A stretch of 64,000 bases of DNA, from the NCBI GenBank assembly GCA_022842325.1, contig JALHPU010000013.1, positions 1-64,000 of the forward strand, written 5' to 3'. The first letter of the stretch is position 1, and the number at the start of each line of letters is the position of its first letter. The notes under the pieces were generated by a model. That model worked only from the letters and a program-made list of their open reading frames with translations. It was not told the DNA's origin and did no database searches. This stretch comes from Sulfuritalea sp. (GTDB lineage: Bacteria; Pseudomonadota; Gammaproteobacteria; Burkholderiales; Rhodocyclaceae). This document shows, piece after piece, positions 16,683-24,854 of this stretch. The position numbers were made by a program, and so were the translations under genes.

Positions 16683-18386
16683 ATGGGTTTGGCCTTCCTC
16701 GTCAGGCGACCGGGCACCCCGTGGCGTGCGCTCGCGGCAAACCTTCCCTTGCGCAACCTCGATCTCGCCGCACTGCTGATCTTCTGCGCGCTGCTGCTTC
16801 CCTTCGTCCTCAGCTATCACCCCTATCCCATTCCTTCCTTCTACCAGGAATGGCTGGCCATTTTCTTGTCACTGGGAGCGGCCATTCAGGTAACGGCAAA
16901 ATATCGCCGCGAGCGCTTCGAACTGCCGTTTGCAGCATGGATCCCGCTGGCCCTGCTGCCGAGCGTGCTGATCCATCTGATGGCCGGCAACGACCTGATC
17001 GTGCATGGGCCGCCGCTGCACCTGATCTCGATCGGCAGCGCAGTCTTGTTGATGATGGTCGGCAGAAAGCTGTGTTCCGAGCGGGAGGCGGTCTCCCTGG
17101 CCGACGTGATGGCGGCGGCATTTGTGGCCGGGGCACTGGCCGCCAGCGTTGCCAGCTGGCATTGGCGGTTTCGGACCGGCTTTCTCGACCCCTTGCCCTG
17201 GGCACCGATGAATGGGTGGCTTGGGCAACGCAACCAGCATGCGCTGCACGTCTGGCTTGGGGTTCTCGGCATCAGCCATTTTTTGCTGAACCGCAAGCTA
17301 TCCTGGTTCCACTATCTGGTTTGCCTCGAGATCCTGGCGGAGACGGCCATCTACACCGGGTCGCGCAGCGTCTATCTGTATGCCGCCGGCACTCTCGCTC
17401 TCGGCGTCTGGGCCGCGGCAAAATCCTTGTTACCCGACACGCGGAAACGCCTTCTGCTGATCGGGATCTGCCCAGTAATATTTCTCGCCGCCATTCATGG
17501 TACGCGTTTGCTTCGGGATAGCGATGGGGGGCACGACACTGGAAACAATTCCAGCGCAAGTTCTGAAAACGTAAATTCCGAGGCCATATACCGCTACGCG
17601 CCTGCCACTGTCAGCCAGGATCCACGCCTCGGATTCTGGCTTTCTGCGGCCAGAATTATCCAGGCCGACCCATGGATCGGATCGGGGCCGGGAAGCTTCA
17701 TGCGTGAATCATGGGTGCTGAGCGACAGCCTGCCAAGCACAGTTCCAATGGCGTTACCTGCGACGCACGCACACAACATGATCTTCCAGATCGGCGCCGA
17801 ACTGGGTGTACCGACAGCCCTGGGCTTCGCCGCACTGATCGGCGCCTGGCTGGTTTCCGCATTGCGGCAAAGGAACTGGCAAGGGAAATGGCTGCATGTC
17901 GCCATTCCATTGACGATCCTGACCCACAATCAGGTTGAGCACTCGCTCTGGTATCTGTACTTTCTCATCCCCGCAGCGCTTTCGATGGGCGCGGCTTCAC
18001 GCATGAAAGCGGGAAGAGAAATCCCCGCATCGGCGGTTCTGGTCGCTGCACTACTGGGTTTTGGCCTCGCCGCGCAATTTGGCCAGAATTATCGGGTACT
18101 GGAGGGATTGATCAGGCAATCGACGTACGGTCAAGCAGAGCCTATCGCATTGATTGAGGCAGCCAAACATCCGGTATTCGGAGCCTGGGCCAGTGCCAGG
18201 ATCGCAGGTCGATCCTGGCAAGGCATATCAAAACAGGCTCAATACCAACATGCCGCGCGCGCGCTTTACGTTGCACCGCTGAACAAGGCTTCACTCGATA
18301 CAAACATCGAGTCGCTTGAGAGCGCCGGCAAACATGCCGACGCCGCAAGAGACCAACGCGTAACCCGACGAGTCTTTGGTAATTGA
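16683..18386 (+). CDS. PglL/Wzy-type membrane oligosaccharyltransferase, probably pilin glycosylation
   Basis: 567 residues, about 11 membrane helices. Family motifs are GQRNQHALHV (the NQ/H loop of PglL-type ligases), TGSRSVYLY, THAHNMIFQIGAELGVP and HNQVEHSLWYLYFLIP. A large periplasmic loop lies near residues 280-370, and the soluble C-terminus is helical (about residues 480-567). Members move lipid-linked glycan to pilins (PglL, TfpO) or to lipid A (WaaL). Its place 22 bases after mshP points to pilin O-glycosylation. Ser/Thr-rich pilins in the locus are the obvious candidates. The substrate glycan is unknown. Confidence 0.78.
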   Translation: MGLAFLVRRPGTPWRALAANLPLRNLDLAALLIFCALLLPFVLSYHPYPIPSFYQEWLAIFLSLGAAIQVTAKYRRERFELPFAAWIPLALLPSVLIHLMAGNDLIVHGPPLHLISIGSAVLLMMVGRKLCSEREAVSLADVMAAAFVAGALAASVASWHWRFRTGFLDPLPWAPMNGWLGQRNQHALHVWLGVLGISHFLLNRKLSWFHYLVCLEILAETAIYTGSRSVYLYAAGTLALGVWAAAKSLLPDTRKRLLLIGICPVIFLAAIHGTRLLRDSDGGHDTGNNSSASSENVNSEAIYRYAPATVSQDPRLGFWLSAARIIQADPWIGSGPGSFMRESWVLSDSLPSTVPMALPATHAHNMIFQIGAELGVPTALGFAALIGAWLVSALRQRNWQGKWLHVAIPLTILTHNQVEHSLWYLYFLIPAALSMGAASRMKAGREIPASAVLVAALLGFGLAAQFGQNYRVLEGLIRQSTYGQAEPIALIEAAKHPVFGAWASARIAGRSWQGISKQAQYQHAARALYVAPLNKASLDTNIESLESAGKHADAARDQRVTRRVFGN

Positions 18387-18406
18387 ATCTACCTCAACTA
18401 CCAAAG
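18374..18406. terminator. Candidate bidirectional terminator hairpin over the pglL-like stop codon
   Basis: Inverted repeat with arms CTTTGGTAATTGA and TCAACTACCAAAG (13 bases each, one internal mismatch) and a 7-base loop. It lies between the convergent pglL-like gene and the short pilin and includes the pglL-like stop codon. No T-run follows on either strand, so intrinsic termination is uncertain. Confidence 0.45.
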
Positions 18407-18473
18407 CTCCTACGCCACGGTGCGACGTTCAAATCAATAACGCACGCGACCCCGCCCAAACGGCCACCAACTA

Positions 18474-18698
18474 TTAGATAGCAGGTGTTGCGATACCCGC
18501 GCTGACTGCATTTATCTGAGTGACTCTGGTGTTCGCTGAATTCTTGTATGCCGTCGAATTCGCCGTAGCGTCAGCAGACACGTTGGTGTATGTCGGCAGA
18601 GCAACCGCGGCCAGGATACCAAGAATCACGATGACCATGATCAACTCGATCAGGGTGAAACCGGACTGTTGCCCACGCTTGATGTTCAATGTTTTCAT
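18474..18698 (-). CDS. Very short type IV pilin (61 mature residues)
   Basis: 74 residues: leader MKTLNIKRGQQSG, then FTLIELIMVIVILGILAAVALPTY with Glu at +5. Only about 37 residues follow the conserved helix, and there are no cysteines. The mature length of 61 equals that of the short Geobacter-type PilA. It ends in tandem stops (TAA TAG) with no related coding beyond, so it does not look like a simple frameshift remnant. The ATG at 18698 follows TGGGA. About 200 AT-rich bases separate it from the next pilin, suggesting its own promoter. It could be the major pilin, a short structural pilin or a truncated MshA; function not established. Confidence 0.75.
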   Translation of the reverse strand: MKTLNIKRGQQSGFTLIELIMVIVILGILAAVALPTYTNVSADATANSTAYKNSANTRVTQINAVSAGIATPAI

Positions 18699-18817
18699 GT
18701 TGATTCCCATTCAAAATAATTTCGAAGTTGAACTTTCAGTACCGCCTAATTTGAGGCCTATGCTATATCTTTCGGTATAAGTTTACGTTACTTCCCCGTC
18801 CCCAACCATGCACTAAG

Positions 18818-18845
18818 TCACACACTGTCACCAAAATCACACACT
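18818..18845 (-). promoter_or_regulatory. Direct repeats upstream of the short pilin
   Basis: On the minus strand AGTGTGTGA occurs twice (18845-18837 and 18826-18818), 19 bases apart. A related GTGTGTATGA lies further upstream (18860-18851). Spacing near two helical turns fits tandem activator binding in the 200-base AT-rich region before the pilin start at 18698. The binding protein is unknown. Confidence 0.35.
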
Positions 18846-18898
18846 ACAAATCATACACACGCCAAACAGCCGCCCAGCCCTTGCTTCTCTGCTATCGG

Positions 18899-19228
18899 TC
18901 AAACGCAGTACTGGGCGATGTTGACCGTCGATGAAGTAGACCCGGATGTGGCGGTAACGTTCGGACAAGGCCCGGCGATCGCGATCGCCGGGTCAATATT
19001 TAAATAAGATGGGCCAGTAATCTCGACAAAGGTGCATTTCCTGCGCTGGCTCGAGTAACAAAGCGCGGCGGCGGCGGCCACCGCTGCCACTGCGGCGTCT
19101 GCCACGGATTTTTCGCCTGATTCTCTGAGCCCGCTGTACTGTGGCAGTGCTACCGCGGCGAGTATCCCGAGGATAACCACGACGAGGATCAGTTCGATCA
19201 GGGTAAATCCGCCCTGTACCCTGTTCAC
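18899..19228 (-). CDS. Type IV pilin, MshA-like
   Basis: 109 residues with a GTG start at 19228, preceded by GGAG at 5 bases, giving the leader VNRVQGG. Cleavage is before FTLIELILVVVILGILAAVALPQYSGL. Starts further upstream would give an unusually long leader. The mature part has an Ala-rich helix (VADAAVAAVAAAAALC) and four cysteines (LCYSS, RKCTF, GPCPN and the penultimate residue), so two disulfides are possible. It lies between the 61-residue pilin and an MshA/B-like pilin. Confidence 0.8.
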   Translation of the reverse strand: MNRVQGGFTLIELILVVVILGILAAVALPQYSGLRESGEKSVADAAVAAVAAAAALCYSSQRRKCTFVEITGPSYLNIDPAIAIAGPCPNVTATSGSTSSTVNIAQYCV

Positions 19229-19316
19229 GCCCGCTCCGGCCAATTCGTCACTCCAAAGCTCCCAATAAGGGTGTTCACGGTGAGCAATTGCGACTCGCAT
19301 GGGTACCCAGAGGACG

Positions 19317-19790
19317 TCAGCATCCTGCGGGGCCGGCCGCATACGTCGCTGTATACGTCGGACTCAGGCCGGGCGCCGTCGGCGGGACGTAGGCAACCTG
19401 ACAACCGGCCGGGCTGTTGGCTTTGGCGTGACGTATTGCAGTGCCGTCCCGAACAAAATCTTCCGCCGGGGAAAACTCCATGGCCTTCATCAACTCGAGG
19501 GTGGATGCGGCATAACCGAACCTGAGTTCAACGGTCTCTCCGGCGGGCAGGGTAATCGTGTAGCTACCCGCGTTCTCCTGGCCGTTGGCCGCCGCTTTCG
19601 CATACAGCATACTGTTGGCCCCGCGCATGGCACCCTCGACGGCCTTCATCACCGCGGTTCGGGCGTCGCCAGCCGTGTTCATGAATCTTGGCAAGGCAAT
19701 CGCGCCGAGGATGGCCAGGATCAGAATGACCACGATCAATTCGATCAGGGTGAATCCCGCGGCCATTCTTGATTGATGTCTGCTTTGCAT
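19317..19790 (-). CDS. Type IV pilin, MshA/MshB family
   Basis: 157 residues. Leader MQSRHQSRMAAG, cleavage before FTLIELIVVILILAILGAIALPRF. The next motif, RTAVMKAVEGAMRGANSMLYAKA, is typical of MshA/MshB. Two C-terminal cysteines (AGCQ and the last residue) could form the usual pilin disulfide loop. It follows the MshF-like gene by 8 bases. By analogy with Vibrio/Shewanella loci it is MshB or MshA; which of the three pilins here is the major subunit cannot be decided from sequence. Confidence 0.82.
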   Translation of the reverse strand: MQSRHQSRMAAGFTLIELIVVILILAILGAIALPRFMNTAGDARTAVMKAVEGAMRGANSMLYAKAAANGQENAGSYTITLPAGETVELRFGYAASTLELMKAMEFSPAEDFVRDGTAIRHAKANSPAGCQVAYVPPTAPGLSPTYTATYAAGPAGC

Positions 19791-19798
19791 TGGTGTTA

Positions 19799-20290
19799 TT
19801 ACCGCTTGGTTGAGCGCTCATGGTGCACTATAACCCCGTCGACGCCGCCGGCTCCGAAGCGCACCACCACGCGATAGTGATGGGTCATCGCACTTCCGGG
19901 TACCGGAACGCTGCCGTCCGCCCACCGCTCGGCATAGAGCAATTCCTGAGTGTCCGCAGAATAGTACCAAGTCGCCGGCGCCAATTCGTCGGGCTGACGG
20001 ACTTCTCCGCCGTAATTGGATAATTTGACGCTGAGCAGATCGAAGGGATTGGTTCGCTCCAGCGTGCGCACCCTGGCAGCCCCCTCGCGCATGGCGAGTT
20101 CTGCGGCCTTGAGGGCCAGTGCCATCCGCAAGGATTCAAGCACGGCATTCTTCGCCGACTGTTCCGCGACCGCCTGCATGCTGGCGTAGCGGACAAACCC
20201 GACAGACAGCAGCAACATCGCCAGCGCCACGATTATGATGATTTCGAACAGCGAAAACCCCCGGAATCGCCAGAGGAATTGGCGGCTCAT
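19799..20290 (-). CDS. MshF-like protein with prepilin-like N-terminus
   Basis: 163 residues. Starts MSRQFLWRFRG, then FSLFEIIIIVALAMLLLSVGFV, which is prepilin-like with Glu at +5. A helical segment (AVAEQSAKNAVLESLRMALALKAAELAMREGAA) and a small beta domain follow. Position between mshG and mshB/A matches MshF. The start at 20290 forms an ATGA overlap with mshG. The precise role is unknown; it may be an additional minor pilin. Confidence 0.75.
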   Translation of the reverse strand: MSRQFLWRFRGFSLFEIIIIVALAMLLLSVGFVRYASMQAVAEQSAKNAVLESLRMALALKAAELAMREGAARVRTLERTNPFDLLSVKLSNYGGEVRQPDELAPATWYYSADTQELLYAERWADGSVPVPGSAMTHHYRVVVRFGAGGVDGVIVHHERSTKR

Positions 20291-21519
20291 CGTTTGGTGG
20301 CAACCCTGCCCAGGTCCCACATCGGCAGGAAGATGCCGAGGGCGAGTACCAGGACCATGGCGGCAAGCACAACGATCAGAAGTGGCTCGATCTTCTGTCC
20401 AAGGTTTTTCAGTTCGTACTCGACCTCATTCTGATACATGTCCGCCACTTCCTGCATCATGTCGTCCAGCGCGCCCGATTCTTCGCCGACGGCGATCATC
20501 TGGATCACCACCGGGGTAAATACACCGGTCCGAATGGCCGTGCGCAAAATGCTCTCGCCGCGCTCGACGCCGTCGCGCATCTCGTCCAATTTGCGCGCGA
20601 TGTGGGCGTTATCGACGGTGGCTGCGACGTTCGACAGCGCCTGAATGATCGGTACGCCGCTACGGGCAGCCAGCGCGAAACTGCGTGCAAAACGCGCAAG
20701 CGTGGCCTTCAGGATGATGGTCCCGGCAACGGGGATCTTGAGCTTGAATTCGTCCCACCAGAGCCGGCCGATGCGGGTTCGGATGTAGCGTGAAAAACCA
20801 AAGCCCAAGGCTATTCCGCCGAACAACATCGTATGCCACCAGGCAACGGTGAATTCCGAGGAATTCAACAGAATACGGGTCATCAGCGGAAGTTCGGCGC
20901 CAAACCCCTTGAATACCTTGGCGAAGGTCGGAATGACAAAAATGTTGACCACGATCATGGCAAATACCATTGCCGCGACGACGAAAGACGGGTAGCGCAA
21001 GGCAGCCTTGACCTGCTCCTTCATGAAGCGTTCGAACTCCATGTGATCGAACAGCCTGATGAAGACTTCCTCGAGCCGTCCCGTCATTTCGCCGACGCGA
21101 ACCATGGATACGTAGAACGCTCCGAATGCACGCGGATGGCGCGCCAGCGCCGCCGACAATTCACGTCCGGAATCGAGACCGTCACGAACGTCCTGCAACA
21201 GATTCTTCATTGCGGGATTCGTACTGGATTCCTGCAAACCGGTCAATGCCCGCATGATCGGTACGCCGGCCTTGAGCAGCGTGTAGATTTGCTTGGAGAA
21301 CAGCAGGACATCGAGGTGCTGAACCTTTTTCTTGAAGATTTCAATGCTGAGGCTGGCGCTGCTCCCTGTGCCAGTTCCGGCCGCAGCCGGCTTGATCTCC
21401 ATCGGAGTCACACCGCTGCCCGTCAGCATGTCGGCTACCGCCCCCGCGGTAGGGCCCTCCAGGATCCCCTGCACGGTCTCCCCGGTGCCGTTGCGGCCGC
21501 GGTATGAAAAACTTGGCAT
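20287..21519 (-). CDS. mshG: MSHA inner-membrane platform protein MshG (GspF/PilC family)
   Basis: 410 residues. Two GspF domains, each followed by membrane helices. Typical motifs are FSKQIYTLLKAGVPIMRALTGLQ, FYVSMVRVGEMTGRLEEVF, FARSFALAARSGVPIIQALSNVA and MIAVGEESGALDDMMQEVA. A final membrane helix ends LALGIFLPMWDLG. It is the cytoplasmic-membrane platform that works with the MshE ATPase. The start follows AGGA at 6 bases and lies 8 bases after the mshE stop. Confidence 0.93.
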   Translation of the reverse strand: MPSFSYRGRNGTGETVQGILEGPTAGAVADMLTGSGVTPMEIKPAAAGTGTGSSASLSIEIFKKKVQHLDVLLFSKQIYTLLKAGVPIMRALTGLQESSTNPAMKNLLQDVRDGLDSGRELSAALARHPRAFGAFYVSMVRVGEMTGRLEEVFIRLFDHMEFERFMKEQVKAALRYPSFVVAAMVFAMIVVNIFVIPTFAKVFKGFGAELPLMTRILLNSSEFTVAWWHTMLFGGIALGFGFSRYIRTRIGRLWWDEFKLKIPVAGTIILKATLARFARSFALAARSGVPIIQALSNVAATVDNAHIARKLDEMRDGVERGESILRTAIRTGVFTPVVIQMIAVGEESGALDDMMQEVADMYQNEVEYELKNLGQKIEPLLIVVLAAMVLVLALGIFLPMWDLGRVATKR

Positions 21520-21527
21520 CGACTGTC

Positions 21528-23234
21528 CTATTCGTCGAGTTGGGTGCTGATGCGCATGGCTTCATCGACCGTGGTGCGGCCGCTGACGACGAGACGCACG
21601 GCGTCGCGCCGCAAGGTATTGCCAGCCATCTGCTCACGCCCAGCCTGCATGAATTCGTTCGGGTCGCCTCGGTTGGCGGCCTCGACCAGGACATTGGTCA
21701 TTTCCAGCAGTTCATATACGGCCTGACGGCCCTGGTAACCCGTGTTCGCGCAATGACTGCAACCTTCGCCGTGCCGATACTCGATGCTGTCGACCCTTTC
21801 GCCGAGTTCCGCCTTGAGCCAGAGGCGTTCATGCGGTGCCAACGAATGCGGCGCGGAACAGTATTCGCAGATGACCCGTACCAGGCGCTGAGCCAGCACC
21901 ATCTGGATCGACAAGGCCACCATGTAGCGCGGTACGCCCATGTCGAGCAGGCGAATCGGCGTCGACAAGGCATCATTGGTGTGCAAGGTAGATAGCACCA
22001 GGTGGCCGGTCATGGCCGCGCGCATGCCGATCTCAGCGGTTTCCTGGTCGCGCATTTCGCCCAGCAGGATGATGTCCGGATCCTGACGCAACGCGGTACG
22101 CAACACCCGACTGAAGGACAGGTCGATCTTCTCGTGCACCTGGACCTGATTGAGTCCGGGCAGCCGGTATTCAACCGGATCCTCGACAGTGATGATCTTT
22201 TTTTCCGGGGTGTTCAATTCGTTGAGCGCCGCATAGAGCGTGGTGGTCTTGCCTGATCCGGTAGGACCGGTCACCAGAACGATGCCCGATGGCCGCGCGA
22301 TGGCATGGCGAAACCGCTCCAGAATATGCGGCGGCATGTACAGCCGATCCAGCTGCAGAAGACCGGTATTCTGCGCCAGCAGGCGCATGACGACGGATTC
22401 GCCAAACTGGGTCGGCATGGAAGATATGCGGATATCGATCGCCGTGTCGCGCAGCTTGATGTTGAAGCGGCCATCCTGCGGCAGGCGCTTCTCCGAAATA
22501 TCGAGGCCCGACATCAGCTTCAGGCGCAATACCAGCGCAGTGGAAATTTTCGCATCGGCTTCGGTCTGAACATGCAGCACGCCGTCGATGCGGAAGCGGA
22601 TCAGCAGCGACTTTTCCTGCGGTTCGATGTGGATGTCTGAGGCACGCAGCTTCAGCGCCTCCTCGAACACCGTGTTCAGCAGCTTGACAACGGGCGCATC
22701 CTCCGCGCCGGCGGTGAGGCCCAGGATATTGCCGAACTGGATCGAAATATCGCTCATGTCGGCCGTCAGTTCCCTGGCCAATCCACTGATTTCTGCCGCC
22801 CGGCTATAGACACGGTCGAGAGCGGAAAGCAATTGACTCTCTGTCACTACCGCGATGTCAATCCCACGCTTGAGCGCCCGCCCCAGTTCGTCGAAAGCGA
22901 TGAGATCCGTTGGGTCGGCCATGCCGATCACCAAGGTGCCACTACGCTGACTCAGCACCAAGGCCCGGTGCCGACGCGCCTGCGCTTCCGGCAACAACTT
23001 GATCAAGTCGGGCTGCAGCCTGAAGGTCTTGAGGTCCACGAACTCGGCGCCGAGTTGGCGCGCCAGGCCACGCGAAATGCCTTCTTCGGTAACGTAGCCG
23101 CTTTCCACCAGGATCCGGCCCAGCTTGCGGCCCGAGCGCTTTTGTTCGTCGAGCGCAAGCTTGAGCTGCTCGGCGTTGATGAGGTTCTGCTGTATCAGCA
23201 TGTCCCCGAGGCGGATTTTTTCCGGGCGTGCCAT
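21528..23234 (-). CDS. mshE: MSHA pilus extension ATPase MshE with c-di-GMP-binding MshEN domain
   Basis: 568 residues. The N-terminal MshEN domain has two RLG...L...Q-type modules: RLGDMLIQQNLINAEQLKLA from residue 8, and KLGRILVESGYVTEEGISRG from residue 38. These modules bind c-di-GMP in characterised MshE. The GspE-type ATPase has Walker A GPTGSGKT (residues 323-330), a His/Asp-box region and a tetracysteine zinc site (CEYC...CSHC). It powers pilus polymerisation. The ATG at 23234 has GGAG at 8 bases. It heads the mshE-G-F-pilin block and is divergent from trmL. Confidence 0.93.
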   Translation of the reverse strand: MARPEKIRLGDMLIQQNLINAEQLKLALDEQKRSGRKLGRILVESGYVTEEGISRGLARQLGAEFVDLKTFRLQPDLIKLLPEAQARRHRALVLSQRSGTLVIGMADPTDLIAFDELGRALKRGIDIAVVTESQLLSALDRVYSRAAEISGLARELTADMSDISIQFGNILGLTAGAEDAPVVKLLNTVFEEALKLRASDIHIEPQEKSLLIRFRIDGVLHVQTEADAKISTALVLRLKLMSGLDISEKRLPQDGRFNIKLRDTAIDIRISSMPTQFGESVVMRLLAQNTGLLQLDRLYMPPHILERFRHAIARPSGIVLVTGPTGSGKTTTLYAALNELNTPEKKIITVEDPVEYRLPGLNQVQVHEKIDLSFSRVLRTALRQDPDIILLGEMRDQETAEIGMRAAMTGHLVLSTLHTNDALSTPIRLLDMGVPRYMVALSIQMVLAQRLVRVICEYCSAPHSLAPHERLWLKAELGERVDSIEYRHGEGCSHCANTGYQGRQAVYELLEMTNVLVEAANRGDPNEFMQAGREQMAGNTLRRDAVRLVVSGRTTVDEAMRISTQLDE

Positions 23235-23277
23235 CAGGCGTTCTCCAAAGCGGCCGTAAAATCAGGGCCATCATTCC

Positions 23278-23315
23278 GTGATTTTGCACGAAAATCACAA
23301 TGTAATCATATGATT
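23278..23315. promoter_or_regulatory. Two palindromes in the mshE-trmL divergent region
   Basis: 23278-23298 is a perfect interrupted palindrome: GTGATTTT, GCACG, AAAATCAC. 23304-23315 is a perfect 12-base palindrome AATCATATGATT. Both lie in the only AT-rich stretch between the two genes. They look like regulator sites for the mshE promoter, but no known consensus was recognised. Confidence 0.4.
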
Positions 23316-23350
23316 TTTCACAAACTACTGCTTCTCGGAGGCACCTGCAA

Positions 23351-23824
23351 TTGTTCCATGTCGTACTTGTTGCCCCGGAAATTCCGCCCAACACCGGCAA
23401 CGTAATTCGTCTGTGCGCGAATACGGGTTCCAGTTTGCATCTGGTGGAACCGCTCGGCTTCGAGCTTTCCAATGCGCAGTTGCGCCGCGCGGGGCTGGAC
23501 TACGCCGAGATGACCTGCGTCACCGTGCACCCGGACTGGGCTGCCTGCCGCGCCGCACTGGGTACGGCACGCCTGTTCGCATTGACCACCAAGGGAAAGC
23601 GCCGTCACGTCAGCGCCGACTCCCCCGGGTTTCGGCCGGGCGATGCTTTCGTCTTTGGTTCCGAGTCGCGCGGTCTGCCGCCGGAAGTGCTGGCCGGCAT
23701 CGATGAAAATCACCGCCTGCGGTTGCCGTTGATTCCCGGCAATCGCAGCCTGAACCTGTCCAATGCTGTCGCCGTGATGGTGTATGAGGCATGGCGACAA
23801 CAGGACTTCGCCGGCAGCGGGTAG
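23351..23824 (+). CDS. trmL: tRNA (cytidine/uridine-34 2'-O)-methyltransferase TrmL
   Basis: 157 residues, minimal SPOUT methyltransferase of full family length. Motif 1 is PEIPPNTGNVIRLCANTG; the knot motifs are VFGSESRGLP and IPGNRSLNLSNAVAVMVYE. It methylates the wobble nucleotide of tRNA-Leu isoacceptors. The start is TTG at 23351 with GGAGG 9 bases upstream. The family begins MFHVVL, which supports the TTG over any internal Met. A near copy of the dispersed motif (23600-23621) lies in frame and encodes RRHVSAD. It converges with gpsA. Confidence 0.93.
   Translation: MFHVVLVAPEIPPNTGNVIRLCANTGSSLHLVEPLGFELSNAQLRRAGLDYAEMTCVTVHPDWAACRAALGTARLFALTTKGKRRHVSADSPGFRPGDAFVFGSESRGLPPEVLAGIDENHRLRLPLIPGNRSLNLSNAVAVMVYEAWRQQDFAGSG
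23600..23621 (+). repeat. Near copy of 22-bp dispersed motif in trmL
   Basis: 20 of 22 bases match the GTAGCGTCAGCGCCGACT subtype. It is read in frame as part of trmL (HVSAD). Confidence 0.5.
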
Positions 23825-23828
23825 TTGC

Positions 23829-24809
23829 CTACTCGTGCCTGGCTTCGCGCGCCATCAACTGTTCCACGGCAGCACGCGGCGTAATGCGGCCATCGAGCAC
23901 GGCCGACACGGCCCGCGTGATGGGCATCTCGATACCCAGTTCGGCGGCGCGCCGGGCGACTTCACGCGCCGCGGGCACGCCCTCGGCGACATGGCCCAAT
24001 TCGCGCACGATGTCGGGCAATGCCCGTCCCTCGGCCAGGAGCAAGCCGACGCGGCGGTTGCGCGAGAGGTCGCCGGTGCAGGTGAGGATCAGGTCGCCCA
24101 TGCCGGCCAGCCCCATGAAGGTTTCGCGCCGGGCGCCGAGCGCCTCGCCAAAGCGCGTGATCTCGACCAGGCCGCGGGTGATCAGTGCGGCACGGGCGTT
24201 GGCGCCCAGCCCGAGGCCATCGCAGATGCCGGTGGCTATGGCCAGCACGTTTTTGACCGCACCACCGACCTCGGCGCCAATCAGGTCCTCGTTGGCATAA
24301 ATGCGCAGATTGCCGCCATGCAGGCGCTGTGCGGTGGTCTCGGCAAAGCGCGGGTCCTTCGCGGCCAGGGTAATGGCGGTGGGCAAACCGCGCGCCACTT
24401 CGAGGGCAAAGCTGGGCCCGGTGAGCACGCCGCATGCCGCATCGCCCATCACCTCGGCCACCACCTGGTGCGGCAGCAGGCCGCTGCCGGCTTCGAGGCC
24501 CTTGCACACCCAGAGAAAGGGCATGGCCGGCGCGCCGGCCTTGAGTTGCTCGAGCATGGGGCGCAAGCCGGCCAGTGGCGCCGCGAGCAGAGCCAGATCC
24601 GCGCCCGCCAGCGCGGCGCGAAAGTCCGCCGTGACTTGCAGGTCGGGCGGAAACGGGCATCGAGGCAGGTAGCGCAGGTTTTCGCGGTGGCGCGCCATGT
24701 CCTCGACGCGCGCCGGATCGCGCGCCCACAGGACTACCTGGTGCCGGGCAGCGAAAGTGATGGCCAGTGCCGTACCCCAGGCGCCGGCGCCAAGTACCGC
24801 TAGGCGCAT
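23829..24809 (-). CDS. gpsA: NAD(P)-dependent glycerol-3-phosphate dehydrogenase
   Basis: 326 residues, full length. The nucleotide-binding motif [10 protein letters not shown] starts at residue 7. Catalytic Lys regions are WVCKGLE and [13 protein letters not shown], and the substrate motif is [12 protein letters not shown]. It makes sn-glycerol-3-phosphate for phospholipid synthesis. Last gene of the arsR-rhodanese-grxC-secB-SH3-gpsA minus-strand run, converging with trmL. Confidence 0.95.
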   Translation of the reverse strand: MRLAVLGAGAWGTALAITFAARHQVVLWARDPARVEDMARHRENLRYLPRCPFPPDLQVTADFRAALAGADLALLAAPLAGLRPMLEQLKAGAPAMPFLWVCKGLEAGSGLLPHQVVAEVMGDAACGVLTGPSFALEVARGLPTAITLAAKDPRFAETTAQRLHGGNLRIYANEDLIGAEVGGAVKNVLAIATGICDGLGLGANARAALITRGLVEITRFGEALGARRETFMGLAGMGDLILTCTGDLSRNRRVGLLLAEGRALPDIVRELGHVAEGVPAAREVARRAAELGIEMPITRAVSAVLDGRITPRAAVEQLMAREARHE

Positions 24810-24854
24810 CGAAGAATGTACAGCGGCTGCTTGCTCATGTCCTGGCTGCCATGC

